Shown: in pieces, positions 23,436 through 33,967 of the stretch
Numbering within the stretch: the stretch's first letter is position 1
Layout: each line of letters starts with the position of its first letter
Origin: Diospyros lotus
Taxonomy: Eukaryota > Streptophyta > Magnoliopsida > Ericales > Ebenaceae
Direction of reading: 5' to 3'
Assembly: GCF_014633365.1 (NCBI RefSeq)
Contig: NC_068339.1
Span: 12,299,925-12,363,924, forward strand
Length of the DNA: 64,000 nt
The notes under the pieces: generated by a model
Told to the model about the DNA's origin: nothing
What the model saw: only the letters and a program-made list of their open reading frames with translations
The model's database searches: none
Made by a program: the position numbers and the translations under genes

Positions 23436-24580
23436 TTCCCCCTCAAAGTAGACTTCCCTTTGAGCCTTTGTCTAGCAGTTAATTCTCGAGAATCAGCAAC
23501 CACAGTAACCATGAGAGATGGCTGCATATGTAGCTTGTCCACCAAAAACTTAAATCTGCTCCGTGGTAATCCTTTAGTAAACACATCTGCAATTTGATGA
23601 GTAGTAGACACATATCTAATCTCAACTTGATTCTTCTCCACCTTTTCACGAACAAAATGGATATCAATTTCAATATGTTTTGTACGAGCATGAAAAACTG
23701 GGTTCTCAGCCATGCTCTGGGCTGCTTGATTGTCACTCCAAATAATTGGAGTATGCACACACGAATAACCCAACTCACCAAATAAGGATATCAGCCACAT
23801 AACTTTTGTCACACCCTGAGCAATGGCTCTATACTTAGCCTCCCCAACAGACCTAGCAACCACTGATTGTTTCTTTGAACTCCAAATGATTAGGTTGTTA
23901 CCAAGAAAGATACATATCCCACTAGTTGACCGCCAAGACACTCTACAACCAGCAAAGTCGACGTCCGTGTAAACATTAAGAGATAAATCTGCATAAGAAG
24001 GTGAAAAGAAGAGGCCAAGACCAATTGTACCCTTAAGATATCTCAGCAGCCTTTTACAAGCCAACCAGTGCTGCTGCTTAGGATTAGCCAAAAACTGACT
24101 AAGTTTATTCACTCCAAAAGCTATATCAGGCCTTGTATAAGTAAGGTATTGCAATGACCCTATCAGTGTTCGATACAAGGCTGGATTAGCAAATAATTCA
24201 CCTTCATCAATTAGAGAGATAGCATAATCAACTGGAGTGTCACATGAATTACAATCTGACAGAGCAACCTTCTTTAATAAATTTAACACATACTTGGACT
24301 GAGTAAGGTAGAGACCATTGCTATCTCTATATGCCTCAAACCCTAGAAAGTAATTAATAAATCCTAGAGTTTTTAGAGCAAAATGAGTGTCAAGATCATG
24401 AATACAAGCTTGTACAAGAGCTGAATCCGAGCCAGTAATCAATATATCATCAACATACACCAAGATAAAAATGACAAAGGTGGAAGTTCATTTAACAAAC
24501 AATGAAGCATCTGAAACAGCCCGTAAGAAACCCCAAAACTGGAGAGCATTTCTTAACTTGGTGTACCAAGCTCTAGGAGT
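23417..24580 (-). pseudogene. Ty1/copia reverse transcriptase C-terminal half and RNase H
   Basis: The minus strand encodes PRAWYTKLRNALQFWGF, a stop, then VYVDDILITGSD (catalytic YVDD). Next come the connection (NYFLGFEAYRDSNGLYLTQ, YRTLIGSLQYLTYTRPDIAF) and RNase H (YTDVDFAGCRVSWRSTSG, IIWSSKKQSVVARS, WSDNQAAQSMAENP, HIEIDIHFVREKV, VSTTHQIADVFTKGL). The 348-codon frame from YVDD to its stop at 23417 is intact and runs 19 bases into the 3' LTR. RNase H has GEAKYRA where AEAEYRA is usual, so a catalytic Glu may be altered. The upstream half of the polymerase is missing: the frame stops abruptly at the LTR at 24582. Confidence 0.93.
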
Positions 24581-24581
24581 G

Positions 24582-24852
24582 TGTTGAAGAGATTACTTAA
24601 GCCTATTTTTGTTAGCATACTTGGTGTTATTTCTGTTATGTGTTTATCTAGCATGTGTTGTTATTATGTTATGTGTTTTATCTAGCATAGGCTGTTAGTT
24701 TGCGGTATTAAATTCTGTTATAGTAGTTAGGCACAATTGTATATAAGCTCAATGAGCTTCGTTGTAAGGTTGCTGGAAATATTATTCATCTTTGAAGTTC
24801 TTCTTTTATTTCTCTCATGCCCTAGATTTCTCTAGCCCTAATCATCTTTACA
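24582..24852 (+). repeat. 5' LTR of a Ty1/copia element (plus strand)
   Basis: TGTTGAAGAG...ATCTTTACA, 271 bp, followed at 24853-24864 by TGGTATTAGAGC, a near match to the initiator-tRNA-Met primer site (one change, C to T). Same LTR family as 23170-23435 but in opposite orientation. Confidence 0.9.
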
Positions 24853-24879
24853 TGGTATTAGAGCTTGCAACTTGCGTCA

Positions 24880-27630
24880 ATGGCCTCGAATCTTGATCGG
24901 AATTCTTCTTCTTCACTTCCGATACCTTCTTCCACCTCGCTATCCTCATCTTTGCAGTCTGATTTCTTGTCTGTGGCGAAGGCATTTAGCTTTATACCTA
25001 TCAAGCTAGACTCAAGTAACTATATTTTTTGGAAAGCACAGATTCTCGCGACAATCCGTACCTTCGACTTGTTGCCATTTTTGAATAAGTCACCTCCTCC
25101 TCCTAAATATGTGTTGGATCTAGCTGGCGATGGTGAAGCTCCAGTGGTTAACATGGATTATATGAATTGGATGCGATCAGACCAATTGCTACTCGGCTGG
25201 TTGTTCTCTACCATTGACAAGGAGGTGCTTGCACAGGTGATTCAATGTGAATCATCTGTCAAGGTATGGTCTGCTCTTGAGAGCTTGTATTCTCGTCAAA
25301 ACATAGCAAAGTCTTTCCAATTAAAGCAGCAACTAAGGCCTATAAAAAAGGATTCTATGTCTATTAATGATTACATTCTGAAAATTAAGACAATTGGTCA
25401 TTTGTTGGCTGCTATTGGTGAATCTTTGAGTGATAAGGATCTATTACTTGCAATTCTAAATGGAATAGATCATGAGTATGAGACAGTTGTAAGCTTGATC
25501 ACCTATCAAATGGATGAAATAGACTTGGAAAAAGTGCAGTACTTATTGTTGATGCATGAGTAGCGATTACATTCTAAAAATACTGCACAATCTATGGTGA
25601 ATTTTGAATCTGTTATGCATGCTCCTGTTAATGTAAATATGACTTTTGTTGCATCACACAATGGTAACAATACTAGAGGAGGTTTTGTACAAAGAGGAGG
25701 AGGATATAGAGGTGGAAGAGGTTGTGGTAGATCAAATAGACGAATCTATTGTCAATTATGTGGAAAACCAGGGCACTTTGTTGATAAATGCTATCATAGA
25801 TTTGACAAAAACTTCCAAAGGAATACTGGTGGTCAGAATTCTCAGAACTTTTAGAATTCTCAAAATTTTCAGAGGGTTATTGATTCTAGGGCATATGTAG
25901 CTACCTTTACTAATTCTAATGTGCCCTACATAACTGATATAGGTTCTTCACAAAGAGTCACCTCGTATGGCCATTTTTCTCAGCCTTCAGAGAATTTGTC
26001 TCCCTCACCGTTGTCTGATCATTCATGGTTTGTGGATTCTAGAGGCACAAATCATATCACTTCAAATCTCAACAACTTGACATTGCATGCACCTTACAAT
26101 GGAGGAGACAAGGTCTCTATTGGTAATGGTAAGCAATTGTCTATATCTAATGTTGGTCTTGGACACCTATACACTCACACTAAACCTTTTTCTGTTATTA
26201 CTTTACCTAGAGTTCTTCATGTTCCTCATATGAAGAAAAGTTTAATCAGTGTATCACAACTTACTAATGATCACAATGTGATTGCTGAATTTCATTTCAA
26301 TGTGTGTTTGATTAAGGACAAGAATACAGGGCTTGTGCTACTTTGAGGACAACTTAGGGATGGTCTTTATCAGTTGGTTCCTACTTTTGGTCAAGCTGCT
26401 AGCGTCCCTAAGCATTCTGTCAAGTCTCCTCATCCAATGTCTTTTACTACTACTTCGTCTTCTATGAATAAATGTGCTGATTTTTCTTCTGATTGTTGTA
26501 AAACACAGCTTCCATTTAGTCATGGATTGTCTCCTAATGTTTGTTTAGCTCAATACAATAAGACATGCTAGCAGTGGCATGCTCATTTGGGTCATCCTAC
26601 ATACAATGTATTGAAATTGGTTCTTAATAAAATTTGAATTCCATGCCCTTCTTCAGCTCTTTCATTCTGTGATTCTTGTAAACTTGGTAAACATCATCAA
26701 CTTCCATTTGTCTCTCATAATATTACCGCTAAGAGACCATTGGAGTTGATATATTCTGATGTCTGGGATCCTTCCCCTACTATTTCTGTTAAAGGATTCA
26801 GATATTATATTATCTTTGTTGATACTTATTCAAGGTTCACATGGCTATATCCTCTGAAGTTAAAATCAGATGATTTGCCTACCTTTATCAGTTTTCATAA
26901 ACTTGTTGAAAATCAACACCAAACCAAGCTTAAAGCTATCCAAACCGATAATGGAGGGGAATTTCGAGCCTTTTTACCTTACCTACAAAGTCATGGAATA
27001 CAGCCTAGGTTTTCATGCCCTTATACTCACCAACAAAATGGTGTAGCAGAAAGGAAACATAAGCATGTAGCGGAGATGGGTCTTACATTACTTGCTCATG
27101 CTCACATGCCATTAAAATTCTGGGAAAAGGCCTTCCAAGCTGCAGCTTCTATTACTAACATGCTGCCTTCCTCTTCATTATAGTTTCGTACCCCTTTTGA
27201 ACTTCTCTATAATAAAACACCAAATTACCTATTGCTACAACCTTTTGGATGTACTTGTTTTCCTTATTTGAGACCTTATAACAAGCACAAATTTGATTTT
27301 CACACCCTCAAGTGTATATTTCTTGGATATAGCCATACTCAAGGAGGTTACATTTGTTTGCATCCTTCTAGAAAAATCTATGTTTCTAGGCATGTAAGTT
27401 TCAACCTGGATGAATTTCCTTTCCAGGTTCTTTTCTCTTCGTCCTCTACGTCATCTATATCCAGTTCAAATAGTTCTTCTACTTTGGTTTTTCAATCTCT
27501 TCCTTCTTCTTCTTCTTCTATTGTTTCTTGTCCTCGGGTAGCACAATCTTCTAATTCTCCTGAGTCTGCACACACATTTGCAAGTTCTAATAATTCTTCA
27601 TCCCAACCATTATCTTTTACCTCATCTTAG
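24880..27630 (+). pseudogene. Ty1/copia gag-protease-integrase, one frame with about seven stops
   Basis: A single reading frame runs from ATG 24880 for 2.75 kb, broken only by stop codons (25561, 25852, 26344, 26569, 26635, 27181, 27628). Domains in order: copia gag (FIPIKLDSSNYIFWKAQILA, LEKVQYLLLMHE); an RGG-type stretch and zinc knuckle CQLCGKPGHFVDKC (about 25750-25800); a protease with WFVDSRGTNHIT, where the usual DSGATNH has lost its Gly; the pre-integrase HAHLGHP and CDSCKLGKH; the integrase core with D in IYSDVWDP, D in QTDNGGEF and E in NGVAERKH; and the C-terminal Ser-rich part. No frameshift is needed. The reverse transcriptase that should follow is absent. Confidence 0.94.
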
Positions 27631-27689
27631 CATGTTCAATCTTTTCCTCCCAGCACATTAGTTCCTGTTCCTAAGTACAAAACTGCTCC

Positions 27690-28046
27690 AGCTCCCTCCA
27701 TTCATCCTATGGTTACTGAATATTACAACACTCTAACAAAATTGTGGCAAGAAATGGACCTATTTTTATGAAATCACATGAGAGTGTTCTGAAGATGAAA
27801 GAAAGTATGACAAGATGATAGAAAATGAGAGAGTGTTTGACTTTCTACATGGCTTTAACTCTAATCTTAATGAAGTTAGAGGTCGACTACTTGGAACCAA
27901 ACCTTTGCCATCAATAAGGGAAGTTTTTTGCAGAAGTCAGGCGAGAAGAAAGCTGGAAGAAGGTAATGTTAAAATTCATCAGGAACTTCCAATTTGATGT
28001 CTACTCACAAACATCAACCTTGGTCTCCTCAAGGATGAAAACACCT
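27690..28046 (+). pseudogene. Chimeric junction and gag fragment of a second copia family
   Basis: PKYKTAPAPSIHPMVT is the expected end of the first element's integrase region. Instead of continuing as a linker to reverse transcriptase, it runs into TEYYNTLTKLWQEMD, a copia gag segment, followed by FLHGFNSNLNEVRGRLLG and PLPSIREVF. The fusion point is in the shared MVT/VT codons, suggesting a short-homology join. This gag is cut at 28046 by the 28047-31219 element and resumes at 31225. Confidence 0.78.
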
Positions 28047-28409
28047 TGTCATGACCCAAGATTCTATAGAAGGATATTATAGTAATAGATTTAGCAAGTT
28101 GTTAAGAGATATTTTGTAATGCGACATGGATGCTGTTATTTTTCTTAGAGGAAGCCTATCTAAGGCTGTTGGTAGGAGAAGGGAAAGGGATTATTGAATG
28201 AATGAAAATCTGATTTCTATCTCTCTCTTAATTCTCCTTGCCCTCTCCCGTCTCTCCCTCTCGTTCCTCTGTTTCTTCCCCCTTCTTCTTCTGATTTTCC
28301 CCCTCATTCTTCTCATTTCCTCCCCCAAACCAGGCAATGCTTAGTTCTAAACCTATCGGATCCTTCCGATTTCCATTCTAGTCCTAGGCTAAACCCTTGG
28401 ACCATGACA
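28047..28409 (+). repeat. 5' LTR of the non-autonomous element
   Basis: 363 bp. The TATA-like CTATATAAGG of the 3' LTR reads CTATCTAAGG here (about 28158-28168). A long CT-rich tract (28215-28330) follows it. Confidence 0.92.
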
Positions 28410-28424
28410 AATTGGTATCAGAGC

Positions 28425-29938
28425 CTTACCATCCTCGGCCAGTCGTTAGGATTGCAGTGAGTAAGGAGTCCGTCGAAGGTGTTGACGTGGACAGCCAGAG
28501 GGTTGCGATTGTCCAAGGCGAGCGGAGTCCGTCACAGGTGAAGCGGACGGCCCAGAGAGTTGCGACCAAACCGGAAGTCCAATCCGACTAGACCGATAAT
28601 CTTCCTGTAGACGCGACTGGGTGTTGCGATTTTGATCGAGAATTCCAACCGGAGTTCTGTGGGGTACTGCCGCTTTGATTGGTCAGTGATTTTGACCCAG
28701 ACAGTAAGAAGCGGATCAGGGCGACTTCTTGAACCCGTTGTAGTTGCTACCAGATTTCGGAAATGCTAGGCGAGAGCAGTTCCTTGGCCGTCAACTCCTT
28801 CTGCTAGAGTTAATCGAGTGGCCTTCTTCGGTTGCTTCACCCTTCTTCTTCAGTTGCTTCACCCTTCTTCCTCCATTACCGAAACGAGAGCAAAGCAGTT
28901 CTCGCCAACTGCATCAATTAATCCTAAGCAGTTCGAAATTGAAAGGTGGAGTAGCGTCAGGAGGTGACAGCCATGATTCTCAACAACCCAGGCGAATTCA
29001 AGGAGCTACCATCGGCTAGTGGTCCTCGGCTCAGGAGGTAGCGACTGGCGCAGGAGTTCCAAGCGATCGCGGTTGTGTAGCAGGTTTCTGGCGATCGTGG
29101 TGTGGTCGGTGATTGGGCAGAACCTGAGGAAGGAAGCATTGATTCATCACTGGTTGGGTTATCACTGGCAAGAGGTTCGCGACTGTTGCAAGTCGAAAAT
29201 AGCAGGGGAGCAGGTTCCGTAATCCACTGCGACTTGAATATTGGAGGCAACGCTCCTCGGGGAAGAAGCAATGACTGAAGTCAGAATCGAACTTGGATTT
29301 GGAAGGCTTAGCCGAGTAGGGCAAACTCGGATTTGAAAAGCAAAACCGAGCAAAGTCACTTCGGCTCGGAATTGAAGACGAGGTAGGCTAGGAGAGGTCC
29401 GCAGTAATACTGAGTTGAATTTGGAGGCGATTCAGAGTGGTGCATCGGTAGTTTCGTGGTTGGAAACGTTGCTAATCTCAACCTATATTTGAAGACGTGT
29501 GAAGGTGAAGCATACCTCGGCGTTGGCTGTTTGATCTTCAAGAGAACTAACCAGAGCAAGGTCCTTGGCCGTGATTTATGACAAGCTAGGCGAACTCTCT
29601 AACCGCAACCGCTCTCTGCTATGTTCTCGTGATCAAATTCCTGCTGGATTTCGGAATTGGATTCAGACACACTAGGAGTTCTGGTTGATCAGAACTTGCA
29701 GGCAAAATCAACCTCCTTAATTCCGACGGAGGGATTCTTGGCTAATTGGCCTTGAGGCAGTTGATTATCCAACTGCTGTGATGCCGATTGTGATTTTCGG
29801 CTGAGAGTCAGATGCTTTAGAAGGCTGATCAAGTTGCTGTAAGTGTGCAATTTTTTCTGCTGTCACAATAGATTTGATCTTAAAGCATAACAGTGGCTGC
29901 AATTTGCCACTTCTTGGATCAATTTTAGAGGTGATTGG
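28425..29938. other. Interior 5' part of the non-autonomous LTR element
   Basis: Relatively GC-rich, with words such as GGCGAG and GGAGTTC recurring, and several overlapping short ORFs on both strands but none that persists. It looks like an untranslated leader or decayed captured sequence. I recognise no gene. Confidence 0.45.
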
Positions 29939-30799
29939 GTGAGGCAGTTACAGAAGGTAATTAGGATGGAAAGAGCTACTGTTTCTTGGCCTATTGCTTT
30001 TCCAGCCAGTGAGATTTTGGCCAGGAAGAGTAGTGCACGAAGGAGTCCCATGGAGTCTCAATTGCAACTTAAGAAAGCTTCATTTTCAGCTGAAAGGGAG
30101 CCTCAATGGAAGCCAAAGAAGGCTGCATTTTCAGTGGGCAGCAACAGGGACAAATGAACAAGCAATGGGATTCATGAAGAGTGCAAGGAATTTGGTCGAA
30201 TGTTTCGCGAGAAGTTGCAAGAGTTTGCAATAATACTATCTAAGGAGTATCATTACAGTTTTCCCGCCGAATACTTTGATGACTATCATAGAAGTTTCAA
30301 AAAAGAGGAGTTTCTTAAAATGGAAAAGCCGAAGGAAGAAAAAAGTGAGGAAAAGGAATTGGAGGAAGGCAATTAATCAATTGACAGCCTCTCAAGCACT
30401 CTTACTAGTGCTAAGACACTTGGCCAGGTGTCAATCATTGAGCAATCGTTGACTGGAAGTGAAGTTGCAGCATCTCCTGATGTTAATGCTCACAAACAGC
30501 CTTAGTATGAGTATTCAAGGAAAGAAAACAAACCTCCATTGCTTCATTTTGAGGCTACTGTTGATATTTCTGCAGCAAAACATGGTTGTGGGTTGAATGG
30601 GGATATAGTAACAACAACAATGGCTATAGATCTGCCCTTCTTACTTGTATTGGACAGTGATGAAGTTTTCCCTACTGAAATTCTGGGCCAATTTATGCTT
30701 GGATTTGATCTTGTAAACCTAATAACGAAGAAGAAGAAGCCTAGAAGGAGGAAGAAGGAAAGAAGGATGAACCAGATGGAAAAGGCTAGAATTGGATGA
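29939..30799 (+). pseudogene. Unrecognised ORF relic inside the non-autonomous LTR element
   Basis: One reading frame of about 287 codons, broken only by stops near 30155, 30374 and 30503. I do not recognise it. The N-terminal part has a twofold repeat (KKASFSAEREPQWKPKKAAFSV). The middle is charged (FKKEEFLKMEKPKEEKSEEK). The C-terminal 86 codons contain HGCGLNGDIVTTTMAIDLP, VLDSDEVFPTEILGQ and a strongly basic tail (KKKKPRRRKKERR). It ends about 60 bp before the purine tract, where pol would normally end. It could be a captured host gene piece or an element-specific protein. Confidence 0.5.
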
Positions 30800-30860
30800 A
30801 GAGCCATGGCTACTTGTTGCAAGTTCTTGGGGACAAGAACTCTCTTAAGGAGGGAGAAAT

Positions 30861-31219
30861 TGTCATGACCCAAGATTCTATAGAAGGGTATTATAGTAAT
30901 AGATTTAGCAAGTTGTTAGGAGATATTTTGTAATACGACATGGATGCTGTTATTTTTGTTAGAGGAAGCCTATATAAGGCTGTTGGTAGGAGAAGGGAAA
31001 GGGATTATTGAATGAATGAAAATCTGATTTCTATCTCTCTCTTAATTCTCCTTGCCGTCTCCCGTCTCTCCCTCTCGTTCTTCTATTCTTCCCCCTTCTT
31101 CTGATTTTCCCCCTCATTCTTCTCATTTCCTCCCCTAAACCAGGCAATGCTTAGTTCTAAACCTATCGGATCCTTCCGATTTCCATTCTAGTCCTAGACT
31201 AAACCCTTGGACCATGACA
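30861..31219 (+). repeat. 3' LTR of the non-autonomous element
   Basis: 359 bp, retaining the TATA-like CTATATAAGG near 30970 and the CT-rich tract. Directly preceded by the purine tract. Confidence 0.92.
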
Positions 31220-31224
31220 CACCT

Positions 31225-31440
31225 AACACGTATAGAGGAGAGTCCTAGAAAGATAAATAATGGTGCAACCGATGCAATAAGCCATATCACACGAAGGAAA
31301 CTTGCTGGAAAATCCATGGCAAAACCAACAAATTGGAAGCCTGAGAACCAAAGGAAGGCGAATCAAGCAGCCTATGGGGTAGAGACTAAGACTGGAAAAT
31401 CAACTAACCTGACTTTATCGGCAGATTAGTTGGAGATTTT
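31225..31440 (+). pseudogene. Copia gag, nucleocapsid part
   Basis: This continues the gag interrupted at 28046. The plus strand encodes, in a shifted frame, a zinc knuckle CNRCNKPYHTKETCWKIHGK at about 31265-31325. Spacing C-x2-C-x4-H-x4-C is copia-like. Stops and shifts follow. Confidence 0.75.
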
Positions 31441-31489
31441 ACAACAATTGTTGAGCCAAACTAAGGTGATCAAATCTAGAATTAAGCTT

Positions 31490-31640
31490 GTCACATTAGC
31501 TGTCCCTTTCCCTCGAGCCATAGATGTAGTACCATCGGCTATCAAGATAGTTATACCCTGATCACAAGGTTTATAGGCTGACAACACCTTGAGCGAACCG
31601 GTCATGTGATCTGAAGCACCTGTATCTATTATATATACCT
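31490..31640 (-). pseudogene. Copia protease fragment in inverted orientation
   Basis: The minus strand reads YIIDTGASDHMTGSLKVLSA, then PCDQGITILIADG and RGKGTANV, a clear copia aspartic protease with an intact D-T-G-A site. The gag before it and the pre-integrase after it are on the plus strand, so about 150-200 bp have been flipped inside the element. Confidence 0.85.
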
Positions 31641-31739
31641 AATTTAAAATGTAACTTACTGTCAGTGAGCAAACTAACTAAAGACAGGAGTTGTTTGGTG
31701 ACATTTTTCCCTTCTTATTGTGAATTTTAGGACCTATCT

Positions 31740-32075
31740 TCGAGGAAGATGATTGGCAGTGCTAAGGAGAAAGGAGATCTCTATTATATCTCAAGGCTTG
31801 GTCATTCTCTTGGATCTAGGTCACATATTCGATCCTCCTTGTTTACTATTTCAGATTCTGAGATTATGTTATGGCACCAACGTCTAGGGCATCCTAGTTT
31901 CAATTATTTCAAAGTTCTATATCATTCTCTTTTCATTAATAAAAGGAGCCATTCTTTTCATTGTGAGCAGTGTATATGTGCTAAACAAACCAAAAGTTCA
32001 CATCCAACTGGCTGCATGTTAACTGTGATACATGAGGGATTCTTGGAAGTTTTATGTTTTTTAAGGGGGTAATTG
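31740..32075 (+). pseudogene. Copia pre-integrase domain
   Basis: QDLSSRKMIGSAKEKGDLYY, then LWHQRLGHPSFNYFKVLYHS and FHCEQCICAKQTKSSHP: the HHCC-type GAG-pre-integrase domain of copia. Truncated after SHPTGCML. No integrase core follows. Confidence 0.85.
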
Positions 32076-32189
32076 ATCAATTTATATTTGGAATATGTGA
32101 ACATTATGCAATTTATGTGCACGTTTTCCCTTTAAGATCAAGTTTAGCACAAGAAGACATAATAGATTCTTTAGAAGGATTTAGGAACA

Positions 32190-33175
32190 ATTAGCAAGTA
32201 TAATGCATTAGCAGGAATCTCATATCAACAATGTCGAAATCAGGTAACGAATAAAACTGGGAAACAAAATTATCAAAAAGCTTGCAGATCTGCAGAGGAG
32301 ATAAGACAAAAGGAAAAATAATAAAAAAAATCTGAAAAGAAAAAAATACCGGTGGCACCACCGGCGCTGAAACCCCAAAAATCATCGGAGGGGTTTCAGA
32401 TCTGAAACACCAACGATGATAGCTGGGGTTGAAGATCGAAACCCCTTGGATCATTGCTGGGGTCTGAAAACGAGGGAGAAGAGAGAGAGAGAGGATGAGA
32501 GAGAAAGAACCGACACAGCCCAGCGACGGCTGGCGAGGCTCCTCCTTTTTGTATGCCGGCGGCGATGGCAGATCAGCGACGCTCGGCGAATCTATTAGCA
32601 GGGGTTTCAGAGAGAAGCCGCCGGCAAACTTGCAGATCTGCAGAGGAGAGGAGACAAAAAAGAAAAATAATAAAAAAATCTGAAGAAAAAAAAAAGAAAA
32701 ATACCGGTGGTGGCCGGCGATGCTGGGGTTGAAGATCGAACCCCCTTGGATCATCGCTGGGATTCGAAAACGATAGAGAGAGAGAGAGAGAGAGACGATA
32801 CAGCCTAGTGATGCCTGGCGAGGCTCCTCCGGTCGGCGGTGGCGATGGAAGATCCGGCAAACGACGAGGAGAGAGTCCGCCGGTGGATTTGCAGTCTGCA
32901 GTTGAGGAGATTTCGAAGGGAGGGCGGGGGGGGGGGAGAGGGACAGAGCAGTCACCAGTGCGAGTGTTCTCAGATCCGAGCGTTCTTCTCAGATCCGGAC
33001 AGAGACCGTCTCTTCAGTATCAGATCTGTTTTTAAGATCCGATCCGCTTAAGACTGGGGCAAAAGGATTGGGATTCTCGAATCTGATCCAGGTCTGCTCT
33101 TAAATGGACTTTATTTTTATTTATCTAAACGGGCCGGATCTGAATCAAGTCCGATCCGTTGGGAGGCCTAGTGCA
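32190..33175. repeat. Tandemly duplicated non-coding block of about 349 bp
   Basis: The segment from 32280 (CTTGCAGATCTGCAGAGGAG, then A-rich, then ACCGGTGG, then GATCGAAACCCCTTGGATCA, then a GA microsatellite, then CTGGCGAGGCTCCTCC) recurs from 32629 with substitutions. Long ORFs across it are low-complexity. The right edge (ACGGGCCGGATCTGAATC to GGAGGCCTAG near 33170) resembles a hAT-type terminus in reverse, but I could not find its partner. Confidence 0.55.
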
Positions 33176-33967
33176 ACAATACATGTGACAAGGGTAGCAG
33201 TATATGTGACAAAGGTTGCAATTGAGTTGTATCAAGTTTTGTTGAGTTCAGACTCAACTTGATGAATGTATGGGCTCAAGTTTGACTCGAGACTTAAAGC
33301 CCTCCTCAAATTCAAACTCGATTCATGTAAGCCAAACTCGATGAAGAAGATGAATGGTTGCAAGCTTTATTTTAGTCAAAGAAAGTGAATCGATTGGAGA
33401 AAGCGAATGGTTGCAGCTTTAAGTGATTGCCTTCGTCGGAGAAGGCATATTGTCATAAGCACGAAGCAGAGTCTCACACCATCATTGAAGAAGATGGATA
33501 GTCGAAATAGTGATTGGCTTCTCCTCCACCAGCACTAAATTTGGCTCTCATCCCTAATCAGAAATACTCGAACTTATCAATTGCACACTTCGACAAGGAG
33601 ACGAGCACTCTAACAGCATCAGAGTCATCGACAACCGGCAAGAATAGGCAATATATGTTGCTGGTCAAAAGGCTTATATGTAGAGGTTTACTCTCTCCAA
33701 AATCTAACTCTTCCAGCCCTAGCTTCGACCACTATGATACTTACTTGGTAGGTGTCAGAATAAGAAGAAAATAAGCCTCACACAAAGGCGAAACTAGTGA
33801 CAACTAATGTTGCCCTAGAGAAGAAGAGGAAGGAATAGGCGAATGCAAAGGACGAGAGGTAGAAAGGAACAAAGGTAGAAGGCGAGCCGCTAAGGGTTTA
33901 TTGGGTCTCCCCCACCCCTACTAAATGTGCTAATAGAGAAGTGATATAATATACGATGATATGTATT
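33176..33967. other. Unassigned non-coding stretch
   Basis: I see no gene. Minor internal repetition (GAATGGTTGCAAGC and GAATGGTTGCAGC, about 33350-33420). Likely old repeat debris. Confidence 0.4.

Larger units (their letters stand above)
28047..31219 (+). mobile_element. Non-autonomous LTR retrotransposon, 3.2 kb, no gag-pol
   Basis: LTRs at 28047-28409 and 30861-31219 (TGTCATGACCC...ACCATGACA), differing at roughly a dozen positions by eye. The 5-bp duplication CACCT flanks it (28042-28046, 31220-31224). The primer-binding site TGGTATCAGAGC is at 28413-28424 and the purine tract AAGGAGGGAGAAAT lies just before 30861. The 2.45-kb interior has no recognisable gag, protease, polymerase or integrase, so it must be mobilised by another element. 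It sits between a tRNA-primed start and a normal purine tract, so both replication signals are present. Its only protein-like content is described at 29939-30799. Confidence 0.92.

Noticed and set aside
32191..32955. 254-codon minus-strand ORF
   Set aside because: Low-complexity Ser/Leu/Phe/Pro text read across a tandem duplication and GA/CT microsatellites, with no known domain.
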